The notes below the pieces were generated by a model. The model made no database searches and was not told the origin of the DNA. It was given only the letters and a program-made list of their open reading frames with translations. Source: Sphingomonas sp. BK235 (GTDB lineage: Bacteria > Pseudomonadota > Alphaproteobacteria > Sphingomonadales > Sphingomonadaceae). From it: 64,000 bases of DNA. This document shows, piece after piece, positions 45,301 through 53,185 of the stretch; position 1 is the first letter of the stretch; every line of letters begins with the position of its first letter. The DNA is taken from NCBI RefSeq assembly GCF_004345855.1, contig NZ_SLXN01000001.1:1-64000 (forward strand), in the 5' to 3' direction. A program made the position numbers and the translations under genes.

Positions 45301-45439
45301 GGGCACTGTCTCGGCTTCCTTCCCCTTCACGGCGCCGTCGCCGTCGAAGGAGATCACCTACACAATCGTCGTCGAGCCGATCGTCGCGCAGGCTCCCGCG
45401 TCGGTGATCGGCAGCGGCGGGCTGGAGGTGCGCTCATGA
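42383..45439 (+). CDS. Large tail protein with internal duplication
   Basis: 1018 residues directly after the tape measure. Residues about 13-115 and 302-402 are duplicates: both hold I-T-D-Y-S-R-(R/K)-V, A-(V/S)-D-(A/Q)-V and G-F-F-K-D-F-(E/S)-I. They may be tail-hub building blocks. Between and after them are small beta modules, including two carbohydrate-binding-like segments with Tyr/Trp (about 153-215 and 425-470), then a beta-rich distal half with collagen-like G-x-x bits. It probably combines tail-tip and receptor-binding functions. Overlaps neighbours by four bases on each side. Confidence 0.75.
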   Translation: MKVVTDSNETIDLGVTETSATISITDYSRRVTDDFGVTTVVPRKFARRLSIRMRLETSAVDAVHRRLAGLRAVPANWIAGESLAWLAVRGFFKDFEIDVADARSSFCTLSVEGLAESETVADNGIEPAPAGSTSSLRLLQPVAVTGSTLVSSNVPENDYPAWSSANTYGKGARVILASTHRVYESADAGNVGNDPSGASGRWIDIGPTNRWAMFDEALGTSTIASGSVSVVLNGSATTAIALVDVTGASVRVQASGYDRTQAAGAGAIVFADLPSVTGQITVTTTGSGAVAVGTLLIGRVVGLGITEASPTAGITDYSRKVVDDFGEVSVVQRAWAKRMSARALLRTEAVDQVANWIASVRARPCLWIADSALDAVTIYGFFKDFSIEVGERVSKLSLSVEGLSKAAPAAATGPGGSTGLTPRGNYDSSVVYSEGDVVLYQGSSWYFIAETPSSGHAPPAAPATEDAYWRILARAGTGEPGKDGASAFTLVPNTGTTYVTANSVDGTSGSPVFGSDAAYTAEAFNGGAVLSFSFPPAHGDYIIAGLTQGNGIDRGNSSDSVTFGFYRNPDNGETRALINGAQYGASGPTVTGRGSARIQFDGRYIRWYVNGAMIAQPYDWMGSTSDPYAPQHALRAKFVLAGNTPRFEQISLAAAGAAGADGADAPLLRVQWSIDGVSNWHDNYMGADVFQRQSTDGGLTWGPAYRVIGESGTVGQDGSFTSFVFRRSATIPAAPADNSGNPPAGWTDGPPAGTDFLWQSKATFRGATQLTSWTTPARISGDDGFGVKVTPDNFQQAVFSTGANKPSWTGGQGTITLNKGGQIITSGVTYSLSAVDGVANLSLSGNVFTFSGAIGDSGTFVARAHYNGQTYEARVTVQKVYDGEPAFKGSVGFGSGGGSASLVVPAGRQCVISGSAQYSITGSGLGNNQQRMSVYWSNKTDGGPLNFLGSADGTVAYRRNVGTPSDPVIEAQAGTVSASFPFTAPSPSKEITYTIVVEPIVAQAPASVIGSGGLEVRS

Positions 45440-46035
45440 CCCCGATCGTCAGCACCGTCGCGGTCTATCGCAAGGCGACCGGCGAGCTGGTGCATCTCAC
45501 CACGGCTGACCTGGCGCCAGCCGCGGGCGACCCGCTGCTCGGAAAGCTGACGCTGCCCGCTGGCTACAACGAGCAGACCTGGGTTTGGAACGCGGCGACC
45601 AAGGCGTTCGCCGAGGATCCCGCGCGGGTCGAGGCGGTGCTGGTCGCCCAGGTGAAGGACACGGCCGAGTCAAAGAAGATGGGCTTCCTCTCGGCGGGTG
45701 GCGCCAAGAAGGCCGAGTATGCGCAGAAGGCGGCGGAGGTCTCCTTCTACGACAGCCTCGGCGGCTCGGTGATCGCCATCCTCGCCGCGGTCGGCGCGCT
45801 TACGCCGGCGCAGCGCCGCGCCAAATTCGGCTACGCGCTGGCGGACGCCGCGGCGTTCGGTGACACGACGATCACCAACGCGATCGAGCGTTTTCGCTCA
45901 GGCATGGCCGCCTCTGACAAGGTGCCTTCCATCGCCGCGGCCGAGGCCAAGGGCTGCGCCGCCATCAAGGACGCGACCACCGTGGCAGCCAAGCGCACTG
46001 CCTACGCCGCGATCGACTGGAATTGGAAGGCCTGA
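45436..46035 (+). CDS. Tail-fibre-associated hypothetical protein
   Basis: 199 residues, overlapping the large tail protein by four bases. N-terminal residues 1-55 look like a small beta domain of tail-fibre partners; the remainder is helical (A-L-T-P-A-Q-R-R-A-K-F-G-Y). Possibly a tail-fibre assembly chaperone, but not shown. Confidence 0.6.
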   Translation: MTPIVSTVAVYRKATGELVHLTTADLAPAAGDPLLGKLTLPAGYNEQTWVWNAATKAFAEDPARVEAVLVAQVKDTAESKKMGFLSAGGAKKAEYAQKAAEVSFYDSLGGSVIAILAAVGALTPAQRRAKFGYALADAAAFGDTTITNAIERFRSGMAASDKVPSIAAAEAKGCAAIKDATTVAAKRTAYAAIDWNWKA

Positions 46036-46094
46036 CCTCGGGCCAAAGAGAGGATCACAGCTATGCAGACGACCTTCCTGTCGGCGATCGGCCG

Positions 46095-46667
46095 ATGATG
46101 TCGCTCGCCCTCATCAACGCGGCTGCGCAGGCGGCCGACGCGGCGAATAGCCTCTCGGCCGCCGTCGTCGAGCAAGTCCCGTCGCCCGCGCCGCCGAGCT
46201 TCAACAACAACCCCAGCCTGTTCTTCTGGAACCTGCTGCTGATGACCTCGGGGTTCTTCCTCGGCGTGATGATGGTGGGGCGGCAGGCGGGGCTGGTCTG
46301 GCGCCAGCGGCGCTACGATCACCCGCTTGATCCGGTGAGCCTCTATCGCCTCATCACCCTGCTCGCTGGCGGCGCGCTGACGCTCCGCTGCGGCGCCGAG
46401 GCACTAAGCCTCTGGGGGTGGAACCCCTCCGATCCGGTGACCACCGCGCGCGCCTTGATGGCCAAGCGGATCATCGACCCTGTGTCCCTCCTTCTCGGGT
46501 TGGCGTGGATGAGCATCGTTCTCCTTGGTGAGCCGGGCATCGAGTTCCAGCTGCGCAAGGCGCCGCTGCCCGTCGATATGTGGTCGCGCTGGCCGGTGCT
46601 GGCCCGGGCAGTCCTCGTCATCATCCTGTGCTTCGCCGCGGCCCTCGTCGCCGTCATCTTTCGGTGA
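46095..46667 (+). CDS. Membrane protein of the lysis region
   Basis: 190 residues with four predicted helices (about residues 43-65, 84-105, 128-145, 165-190). It may be a holin-like or antiholin partner for the downstream gene. The ATG overlaps the stop of an 11-codon leader frame at 46063-46098 that has its own ribosome site (AGAGAGGA), suggesting coupled translation. Its stop overlaps the next start (TGATG). Confidence 0.6.
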   Translation: MMSLALINAAAQAADAANSLSAAVVEQVPSPAPPSFNNNPSLFFWNLLLMTSGFFLGVMMVGRQAGLVWRQRRYDHPLDPVSLYRLITLLAGGALTLRCGAEALSLWGWNPSDPVTTARALMAKRIIDPVSLLLGLAWMSIVLLGEPGIEFQLRKAPLPVDMWSRWPVLARAVLVIILCFAAALVAVIFR

Positions 46668-47119
46668 TGCGCGCGGCCGCGGCAGGAGCGGCCGCAGTTA
46701 CGCTCCCGGTCACCGCAAATCCCGTCACCTGGGATTTCCTCGGCTACCCCTATCACCCCGGCCCCGTGCTGGTGACCGTGCTCGCGGTCGCGATCACGCG
46801 CGCGATCGTCTTCCTCCAGACCACCGGGCGCCGTCAGGTCACGCTCGACTTCCTGATCACCGTGCTGTGCGCGCTCGTCTCGGCGCTGTGGACGCAGGCG
46901 CATAGCCTCGAGCTGCTCCAGGCGGGACTGACCGGCATCGGCGTCGCCGCGATGGGTATCGGCATCATTGCGGCAGCGAAGGGTCAGGTCGGCGCGGCGC
47001 TCCGCGCTGGCGCGCAGACGATGCTCAAGACCCTCGCTGGCGGCGACGCCGCGGCGATGAACAAGGCGATTACTCGCCTCGATGAGGTGCCGGGCACCGG
47101 CGACGACAAGGCGAGCTGA
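46667..47119 (+). CDS. Putative holin
   Basis: 150 residues with three hydrophobic helices (about residues 32-50, 60-77, 85-105) and a charged C-terminal tail. Size, topology and location just before the endolysin fit a holin, which permeabilises the inner membrane at lysis. Confidence 0.68.
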   Translation: MRAAAAGAAAVTLPVTANPVTWDFLGYPYHPGPVLVTVLAVAITRAIVFLQTTGRRQVTLDFLITVLCALVSALWTQAHSLELLQAGLTGIGVAAMGIGIIAAAKGQVGAALRAGAQTMLKTLAGGDAAAMNKAITRLDEVPGTGDDKAS

Positions 47120-47144
47120 CCGCCTCCTTCTGAAAGGGACTGAC

Positions 47145-47651
47145 ATGGCAGATGAACCGGCGTGGCTCGCAGCCGCGCGGGCGAAGCTCGGCACGCGTGA
47201 AGCGCCTGGCCCCGCCAACTCGCCGACGATCATGGGCTGGGCCAAGCGCGTCGGGAACAAGGCGCTCGGCATGGTCTACAACGCCGACAGCGTGCCCTGG
47301 TGCGGCCTGTTCGTCGCCACCTGCATGCACGAGGCGGGGATCAAACCGGCGCCGATCGCGGTGCGCGCGAAGGCGTGGGCGACGTGGGGGCTGGCGCTCA
47401 GCATTGACGAGCTCGCACCCGGCGCCGTGCTGGTGTTCGAGCGGCCGGGCGGTGGTCACGTCGGCTTCTACGACGGCGAGACTGCCACTGCCTATCGCGT
47501 CCTCGGCGGCAACCAGGGCGACGCAGTTTCGTGCGCGTGGATCGCCAAGGAGCGCTGCGTTGCCCGCCGCTGGCCGTCCGATCAGCCACTCGTCGGCAGC
47601 CGGGTACGGCTCGCGTCGACCGGCGCCAAGCTGTCGAGCAACGAGGCGTGA
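47145..47651 (+). CDS. Endolysin (TIGR02594/CHAP-like)
   Basis: 168 residues of the TIGR02594 peptidoglycan-hydrolase group. The Cys nucleophile is in V-P-W-C-G-L-F-V-A, the His in G-G-G-H-V-G-F-Y, and the third polar residue in G-G-N-Q-G-D-A-V. There is no signal peptide, so release depends on the holin. AAAGGGAC precedes the ATG at 47145. Confidence 0.88.
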   Translation: MADEPAWLAAARAKLGTREAPGPANSPTIMGWAKRVGNKALGMVYNADSVPWCGLFVATCMHEAGIKPAPIAVRAKAWATWGLALSIDELAPGAVLVFERPGGGHVGFYDGETATAYRVLGGNQGDAVSCAWIAKERCVARRWPSDQPLVGSRVRLASTGAKLSSNEA

Positions 47652-48025
47652 TGCGCTGGGTCTTGGGCAGCGCTGGCCTGGTGCTCGTCTGCGTCGTGCT
47701 CGCGCTCGCGGTCGTCGGGATCAAATCCTGCGCTGAGCAACCGGACATCACCACGACGGTGGTCGAACCCGCACGCGAGGCCGGCATGGCCGCGGCGGCG
47801 GTCGATGGCACCGCGATCACCGCCAAAGTCATGGTGGAGGCCGCGGAGGCCGACACCGCCACTCTGGAGAACGACCGTGTCATCCGATCGACGCCGGGCG
47901 CCGCGGCGACCGTTCCTGCTGCCGTTACTGCTGCTGGCCTGCGCGCTCAGTGCATGCGGCAAGCCTACTCTCGTGACCCGCGCTGCGCTTCCGTGCTCGC
48001 AACTGGTCGCCAGCCCGCTCGCTGA
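47651..48025 (+). CDS. Inner-membrane spanin, Rz-like
   Basis: 124 residues: one N-terminal membrane helix (residues 4-25) then a short periplasmic helical part. Its ATG overlaps the endolysin stop. An o-spanin gene is embedded in its second half. Confidence 0.7.
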   Translation: MRWVLGSAGLVLVCVVLALAVVGIKSCAEQPDITTTVVEPAREAGMAAAAVDGTAITAKVMVEAAEADTATLENDRVIRSTPGAAATVPAAVTAAGLRAQCMRQAYSRDPRCASVLATGRQPAR

Positions 48026-48206
48026 CGATGTTCCGGGAGCCCCTCTCCCGCCGACTGGCGCGTCTGTGGCGGACTGGGTCACCTTCGCCGACGCCCAGAC
48101 CGGCCAGCTCGACAAAGCCAACGCCTACAAGCGCGCGTCGCTGGACGTGATCCGGCGCTGCGAGGCGCGCGACCGCGCCGTCGACCAGCAGCTCAAGGCG
48201 CGCTGA
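47877..48206 (+). CDS. Outer-membrane spanin lipoprotein, Rz1-like
   Basis: 109 residues in the +1 frame relative to Rz, overlapping it by 149 bases. The start is a GTG at 47877 with GGAGA 7 bases upstream. A signal peptide ends in the lipobox L-S-A-C (Cys near residue 27), as required for an outer-membrane spanin. It works with the Rz-like protein to fuse the membranes at lysis. Confidence 0.75.
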   Translation: MSSDRRRAPRRPFLLPLLLLACALSACGKPTLVTRAALPCSQLVASPLADDVPGAPLPPTGASVADWVTFADAQTGQLDKANAYKRASLDVIRRCEARDRAVDQQLKAR

Positions 48207-48254
48207 ACCCCTCCGATCAAACACCGGCTCGACCGGACCTCAGGGAGAACACCT

Positions 48255-50249
48255 ATGCCCTCGACCACCGCAGCCGGCTCGGCGATCGCAATCTCGACCG
48301 GTACCCCGGCCTCGTTCGACGCGGCAGGCTTCGCCGCGCTGGCTTACACCGAGATCGGCGGGATCGATAAGATCGGCGTCATCGGGCCGACGTTCGGGAA
48401 GGTGGAATTTCAGCCCCTCAAGGGGCCGAAGGACAAGCTGAAGGGTGCTCCGGATTATGGCACCCTGACCCCGTCAATGGCCTATGACGAAGCCGACGCC
48501 GGGCAGGCGGTTCTGCGCGTCGCTGCCGAGGACGAGACCCAGCGCCTCTACCCGGTGCGGGTCACTTACCCGAACGGCTCGATCCGCTACGCCCGCGCGC
48601 GTGTCTTCGCCGCGACGGAGAACGTCGATGGCGCCGAGTCCGTCCTGATGACGAATGCGTCGATCGAGATCTGCACCAAGCCTGTGAAGGTGTCGGCGAG
48701 CGGCACGCCCGCGCCCGCCTTCACGACGCCGCCGTCGATCAGCCCGAGCAGCGGCGCGGTCGGCACGACCTTCACCGCCAGCAACGGCGCGGCCAGCAAC
48801 TCGACGGCCCTGACCCGCCGCTGGCTGCTCAACGGCTCGTCGATCGGCACCGGCGCGACCGTTACGCCGAATGCCGCCGGCACGCTGGTGCTGGAGGTGA
48901 CCGCAACCGGCCCTGGCGGATCGACGGTCGCCAACTCGGCGTCCGTGACGGTCGGCAGCACGAGCACCAAGTTCACCCGCACCGCGGCTGCGGCGGCCAC
49001 GAGCAACCCGGAGACGGCGCCGCTCGCGACCGGCGCGACGCAGGAGATGAACACCACCACCGACTCGACACTGAGCCAGAAGATCGCCGGCTCCGCGCTG
49101 CTGCCGATCATCACCGCGACGGGTGGGTCGCCTTACCTGCGCACCGCGAACAACGGCGTCTACTTCCCGAGCGGCGCTTATGCGGGGTCGAGCAGCAACG
49201 GCAATCTCGGCACCGCTGCGCCGAGCTATGCGACCGACGCGGCGTCGTGGGGCTATGAGGTCGAGATCTACACCAACGCTCCGCGGATCGAATTCGCGCA
49301 GAACGCGGGTGTGACGACGCACGGCGCTCGCGTCCAGGTCGACGGCCGCTACGTCGACAAGGCCGGCAAGTTCTACCCCTCGGGCTCGGCCTCCTTCACC
49401 GTGGTCGACTTCGCCGGCGTCAGCGCGTGGCGGCGCATCAAGCTGGAGGGTGAGTTCAACACCTGCCTGTTCAGCATCAACGTCGCTCCCGGCTTCGAGG
49501 TGCAGAAGGTCGCGGCACCGGCTGACCGGGTGCTGGTGGCGGGCTTCGGCAACAGCCTGTTGGAAGGCGTGCAATCGATGCCGACCGGCCAGACGATCGG
49601 GGCGATCATCCAGCAGGCGGGCTTCTTCAAGACCGCGGCGCGGCTGGCGGGCTGGACGGACGCGCGGCAGGCCGGCGTCGGCGGCACCGACTTCTTCCGG
49701 GTCGGCACGAATGGGCGCTTGCCGATCATGCACCAGATCCCGCGCTTCCTCGTCGTCAACCCGGACATCGCCGGGGCCGACGTAGACCTCGTGGTGTTTA
49801 GCACCGAGACGAACGACATCAGCGTGTGGCTGGGCTCCGGTGGCTGGACGGTGACCTCGCCGGACGGGAACACGACGTTCACGTCCTCCACGGCGCAGGA
49901 CACCGCGACCTATCAGGCGCTGGTGGCCTATACCCTGGGCCGCATTCGCGCGACGTTCCCGAACGCCATTATCATGGTGCCGGGTGTCTGGCCGCAGAAC
50001 CTGGGGATCACCTCAGGGATCATCGCCATGGAGAACGCCATCAAGGCGGCGGTCGCGCAACTCGGCGACGCCAAGGCCATCTTCGTCCCGGTGAGCACCT
50101 CGACTTCGCCGTGGCTGACGGACGCGAACAAGGCGACCTACCTCGGGCAGGACAATCTGCATCCGACCCCGCTGGGCCATGCCGAGCTGCTCGGCGGCAA
50201 GGTCAACGCCGCCTACCGCGCGATCATCGCCGGCCAGCAGCCGGCCTGA
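48255..50249 (+). CDS. Tail-tube/Ig/SGNH hydrolase fusion protein
   Basis: 664 residues in at least three parts. Residues 1-146 are a second tail tube subunit (111 of 146 identical to the product at 36005, no gaps). Residues about 157-235 form an Ig-like segment. From about 245 a beta-rich part leads into an SGNH/GDSL hydrolase: Ser434 in G-F-G-N-S-L-L-E-G, the Gly block G-V-G-G-T-D, Asn520 in T-E-T-N-D, and D633-x2-H636 in D-N-L-H-P. All catalytic residues are present, so esterase or deacetylase activity toward a surface polysaccharide is likely. GGGAGAA precedes the ATG. Attachment to the tail by its tube domain is inferred. Confidence 0.85.
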   Translation: MPSTTAAGSAIAISTGTPASFDAAGFAALAYTEIGGIDKIGVIGPTFGKVEFQPLKGPKDKLKGAPDYGTLTPSMAYDEADAGQAVLRVAAEDETQRLYPVRVTYPNGSIRYARARVFAATENVDGAESVLMTNASIEICTKPVKVSASGTPAPAFTTPPSISPSSGAVGTTFTASNGAASNSTALTRRWLLNGSSIGTGATVTPNAAGTLVLEVTATGPGGSTVANSASVTVGSTSTKFTRTAAAAATSNPETAPLATGATQEMNTTTDSTLSQKIAGSALLPIITATGGSPYLRTANNGVYFPSGAYAGSSSNGNLGTAAPSYATDAASWGYEVEIYTNAPRIEFAQNAGVTTHGARVQVDGRYVDKAGKFYPSGSASFTVVDFAGVSAWRRIKLEGEFNTCLFSINVAPGFEVQKVAAPADRVLVAGFGNSLLEGVQSMPTGQTIGAIIQQAGFFKTAARLAGWTDARQAGVGGTDFFRVGTNGRLPIMHQIPRFLVVNPDIAGADVDLVVFSTETNDISVWLGSGGWTVTSPDGNTTFTSSTAQDTATYQALVAYTLGRIRATFPNAIIMVPGVWPQNLGITSGIIAMENAIKAAVAQLGDAKAIFVPVSTSTSPWLTDANKATYLGQDNLHPTPLGHAELLGGKVNAAYRAIIAGQQPA

Positions 50250-50271
50250 TCTCCGCACCTTCCACGCTCCC

Positions 50272-50308
50272 GCGCCCCGCCTCACTCCGGTGAGCGCGGG
50301 GCGCTTCT
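50272..50308 (+). terminator. Hairpin terminator
   Basis: GCGCCCCGC-CTCAC-TCCG-GTGAG-C-GCGGGGCGC (50272-50304), a 14-bp stem with one bulge, followed by TTCT. It lies after the fusion gene. Confidence 0.6.
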
Positions 50309-50324
50309 CATGTGAGGCCAGCCC

Positions 50325-51200
50325 ATGACGCTGATCGGCTTCTGCCCGACCAACGAGGTCGGTGATTTCCGGCGCGCGACCAAGTTCCTCGGGCGCCGGC
50401 CCGACCTCGTGAACCTCTTCTTCGACCAGCGGGCCGGCATGCTGCCCGGATCATGGTCGTGGCAGGTGAAGCGCAACCGCGAGTTCTATCAGGCGGGCGC
50501 GACGCGCGTGCTCTGGTCGGTGCCGTGCCCCGGCGCCGGGCAGCTCGAGGCGATCGTCGCCGGGCGCCACGACGCCATGTACGAGGCGATGGCGCAGGCC
50601 ATCCTCGCGGCGGTGACCGAGTTCCGCGACGCCCGCGCGCGCATCCGCCTCTTCTGGGAGCAGAACTTCGCGTGGCAGGAGAACGCGGCGCGCGCGAAGG
50701 ACGGCAGCTGGAGCCCCAGCCTCTACGTCCAGGCGTTCGAGCACGTCGCCGCCATCTTCCTGCGGGTGCTCGGCAAGGCGAGGAGCGGCGGTGACCTCGC
50801 CTACATCATCTGGTGCCCGAACGTCGGCGTCTATGACTGCGACCCGGCGAGCACGCTGCCCGGGCGCAGCTTCTTCCACTGCGTCGGGCAGGACTTCTAC
50901 CTCCAAGCGCGCTACGACCGCACGGGCTTCTTCGGCTATTTTCGCGACCGCGCGTGCGGCCTCGCCTGGGGGCGGCAGCTCGCGACGTCGCTGAACCGCG
51001 ATTACGCCCTACCCGAGTGGGGCATGGACGATGACCGCTTCCTCCCCGACTTCTACGCTGCGCGCGACTGGATCGGCGCGAACAACCTGCATCACCATGG
51101 CTGGTGGGACCGTACCGACGGCGGGGTCGACAGCACGATCACCGTGGGGGCGCCCAGTCGATCCAAGATCGCAGCCGCCTACCGGGAGGCCTTCGCATGA
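50325..51200 (+). CDS. GH26-like putative glycoside hydrolase
   Basis: 291 residues. The shape is a clan-A glycosidase barrel of the GH26 beta-mannanase type: start I-G-F-C-P-T-N-E, a Trp/Gln-rich core, a likely acid/base E112 in F-W-E-Q-N-F-A-W and a likely nucleophile E231 in L-P-E-W-G, 119 residues apart as in GH26. No signal peptide. Next to the SGNH fusion gene, it could degrade capsule or EPS as a virion component. The family call is by pattern only. Confidence 0.55.
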   Translation: MTLIGFCPTNEVGDFRRATKFLGRRPDLVNLFFDQRAGMLPGSWSWQVKRNREFYQAGATRVLWSVPCPGAGQLEAIVAGRHDAMYEAMAQAILAAVTEFRDARARIRLFWEQNFAWQENAARAKDGSWSPSLYVQAFEHVAAIFLRVLGKARSGGDLAYIIWCPNVGVYDCDPASTLPGRSFFHCVGQDFYLQARYDRTGFFGYFRDRACGLAWGRQLATSLNRDYALPEWGMDDDRFLPDFYAARDWIGANNLHHHGWWDRTDGGVDSTITVGAPSRSKIAAAYREAFA

Positions 51201-52576
51201 TCCGCTTCGCCATCGCCGCTGCTCTCGCGCTGCTGCTCGCCGCGCCGGCCGTGCCGCAGACGATCACCGGCTGCTCGTCGGTCCCCGTCAACCGGATCGA
51301 GACGAGCACAGACCGCACGAAGCTGGCCGCAGACATCGCGTGTCTGGAGCGCGTGAAGGTGTCGGCGACCAACTCGATCGCGCGGCGCCAGTCGCGGCTG
51401 ACGAAGCTCGATGCTGCGCCGGCGACGCCGAAGCCGCCAGCCGTTCCGACAGGAGCACCCGCGGCCGGCTCCGGTGACGCGGTCGAGCCTGAGCCGGATG
51501 GCGCCAGCCCCACGAAGATCCCGGCGCCGATCGCCAGCAACATCGACGTGGCGGCCTGGCTGACACCGGGCGACCGCATCCCGCCGAAGGAGCTGTATGA
51601 CGTCGTCGGCTCCTTCCGCTTCATCTGCTTGCCGGGGCAGGTCGGCTCTGACGATCCCATCGTCTTCCCGGGCCAGCCGGGCAAGTCGCACCTCCACCAG
51701 TTCTTCGGCAACACCGGGGCGAACGCGCGCTCGACCTATGCCTCGCTGCGCACGACGGGCGACAGCACCTGCGGCAACCAGCTGAACCGGTCCGCCTACT
51801 GGATCCCGGCGATGCTTGATGGCCTCGGCTTCGTGAGGCGGCCGGATTACGTCTCGATCTACTATAAGCGCCGGCCCGACACCGACCCGCTCTGCAAGGT
51901 GCAGGGCATCGCCTGCGTCGCGCTCCCGCGCGGTCTGCGCTTCATCTTCGGCTACGACATGGTCTCGGGCAAGCAGAAGACCGGGGCCGGCTATTTCAAC
52001 TGCTCCGACGACTCGGGCATGTGGAGCACGGGGCACCATGCGGACATCGCCTCGATCGCGATGAAGTGCGGACCGGGGCCGAACGGCGAGCGCCGCCGGC
52101 TCGGCGCGATCATCACCGCGCCCGACTGCTGGGACGGCAAGCGGCTCGACAGCCCCAACCATCGCGACCATGTCGCCTATGCCTCCTATGGCATGGACGG
52201 GGTACTGCGCTGCCCGGCGGCGAACCCCTATATCATCCCCACCTTCACCCTCGGCGCCTGGTACGACGTCGGGACGATCGCCGCAGGCCAGCCGGGCTCG
52301 GTCGCGACGTGGAGCCTGTCCAGCGACGACATGACGATGGACGGGAAGGTAGTGCGCATGACCGCGGGCAGCACGCTGCACGCCGACTGGGACGGTGCGT
52401 GGGACGACACCGTCATGGCGGCGTGGACCGACAACTGCATCAACAAGCTGCTCAACTGCAACGGCGGCGAGCTGGGTAACGGCATGGTGCTCAAGCCGCA
52501 GTTCGCGGCGGCCGACATGGGGCCGAAGCTGATGCCTATCCCTGCGCGCGGGCAGATGATCCCGGCGCGCCCCTGA
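51197..52576 (+). CDS. Secreted DUF1996 protein
   Basis: 459 residues with an N-terminal signal peptide (residues 1-20, cleavage after A-V-P-Q or nearby), a Pro/Ala-rich linker (about 70-115) and a DUF1996 domain marked by H-L-H-Q-F-F-G-N near 160, several Cys pairs and D-H-V-A-Y near 320. DUF1996 proteins are secreted in fungi and bacteria, function unknown. Overlaps the preceding gene by four bases. Confidence 0.75.
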   Translation: MIRFAIAAALALLLAAPAVPQTITGCSSVPVNRIETSTDRTKLAADIACLERVKVSATNSIARRQSRLTKLDAAPATPKPPAVPTGAPAAGSGDAVEPEPDGASPTKIPAPIASNIDVAAWLTPGDRIPPKELYDVVGSFRFICLPGQVGSDDPIVFPGQPGKSHLHQFFGNTGANARSTYASLRTTGDSTCGNQLNRSAYWIPAMLDGLGFVRRPDYVSIYYKRRPDTDPLCKVQGIACVALPRGLRFIFGYDMVSGKQKTGAGYFNCSDDSGMWSTGHHADIASIAMKCGPGPNGERRRLGAIITAPDCWDGKRLDSPNHRDHVAYASYGMDGVLRCPAANPYIIPTFTLGAWYDVGTIAAGQPGSVATWSLSSDDMTMDGKVVRMTAGSTLHADWDGAWDDTVMAAWTDNCINKLLNCNGGELGNGMVLKPQFAAADMGPKLMPIPARGQMIPARP

Positions 52577-52581
52577 TGGGT

Positions 52582-52626
52582 GACCCGCGGCGCACACGGT
52601 AGGGTGCAGAGCCGGCGCCGCGGGTC
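52582..52626. terminator. Hairpin after DUF1996 gene
   Basis: Perfect 12-bp arms GACCCGCGGCGC (52582-52593) and GCGCCGCGGGTC (52615-52626). There is no T run. The remaining sequence to 52840 holds nothing I can identify. Confidence 0.45.
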
Positions 52627-52840
52627 GACGCCCGCCCCGCAGTCGCGCGCTGGTGCGTCAAGCTGAGGTTGCCTTGATGCCACGGAGATCCGTGGTGAAA
52701 GGCGACCCGGCAGCATCAGCCTGCAGGGCCGAGTTACATAGCCTCGGGGCCGAGGATCTGCGGGTCGCAGCGTCCCGTACGGACGTAAAATGTGTAAATT
52801 CAAATCTCTGCTTTGCAAGGAATTTGGCGGGGCAGGCGCG

Positions 52841-53185
52841 TTAAGATCGTTTCGCAGCGATTACAGGAGCCGCCAGTTTGCGCCGACTTATTTCCGCCGC
52901 GAGGAAGGCAATACCTGCTTCGTCGCAAGACAGCTGTGCGCCGCTAAACGCTTTTAGTAGCTCGTCATCAGCCTCAGGAACCAAGGCGTACCTGCCACCA
53001 TCTACCTGCACGAGCTTGTAGACGAAGAGCCGACCTCCTGCACGTCCGCCCTCTTGAATAACGTGCCTAGAGCTTCCGTTCTCGAGCCGCACGATCGACC
53101 CGTTTTCAGGGCCGCCGACCGCTTTGAAGTGCCGCGGTTGCTTCCATCCCGGTTTCAATCTTGGAGCCACATCCCTCAATCTCAA
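52841..53185 (-). CDS. Hypothetical accessory protein
   Basis: 114 residues. G-G-P-E-N-G-S-I-V-R-L-E-N-G-S near residue 24 and F-V-Y-K-L-V-Q-V-D-G-G-R-Y-A-L suggest a beta fold. Coupled to the upstream gene by a four-base overlap. Function unknown. Confidence 0.6.
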   Translation of the reverse strand: MRLRDVAPRLKPGWKQPRHFKAVGGPENGSIVRLENGSSRHVIQEGGRAGGRLFVYKLVQVDGGRYALVPEADDELLKAFSGAQLSCDEAGIAFLAAEISRRKLAAPVIAAKRS

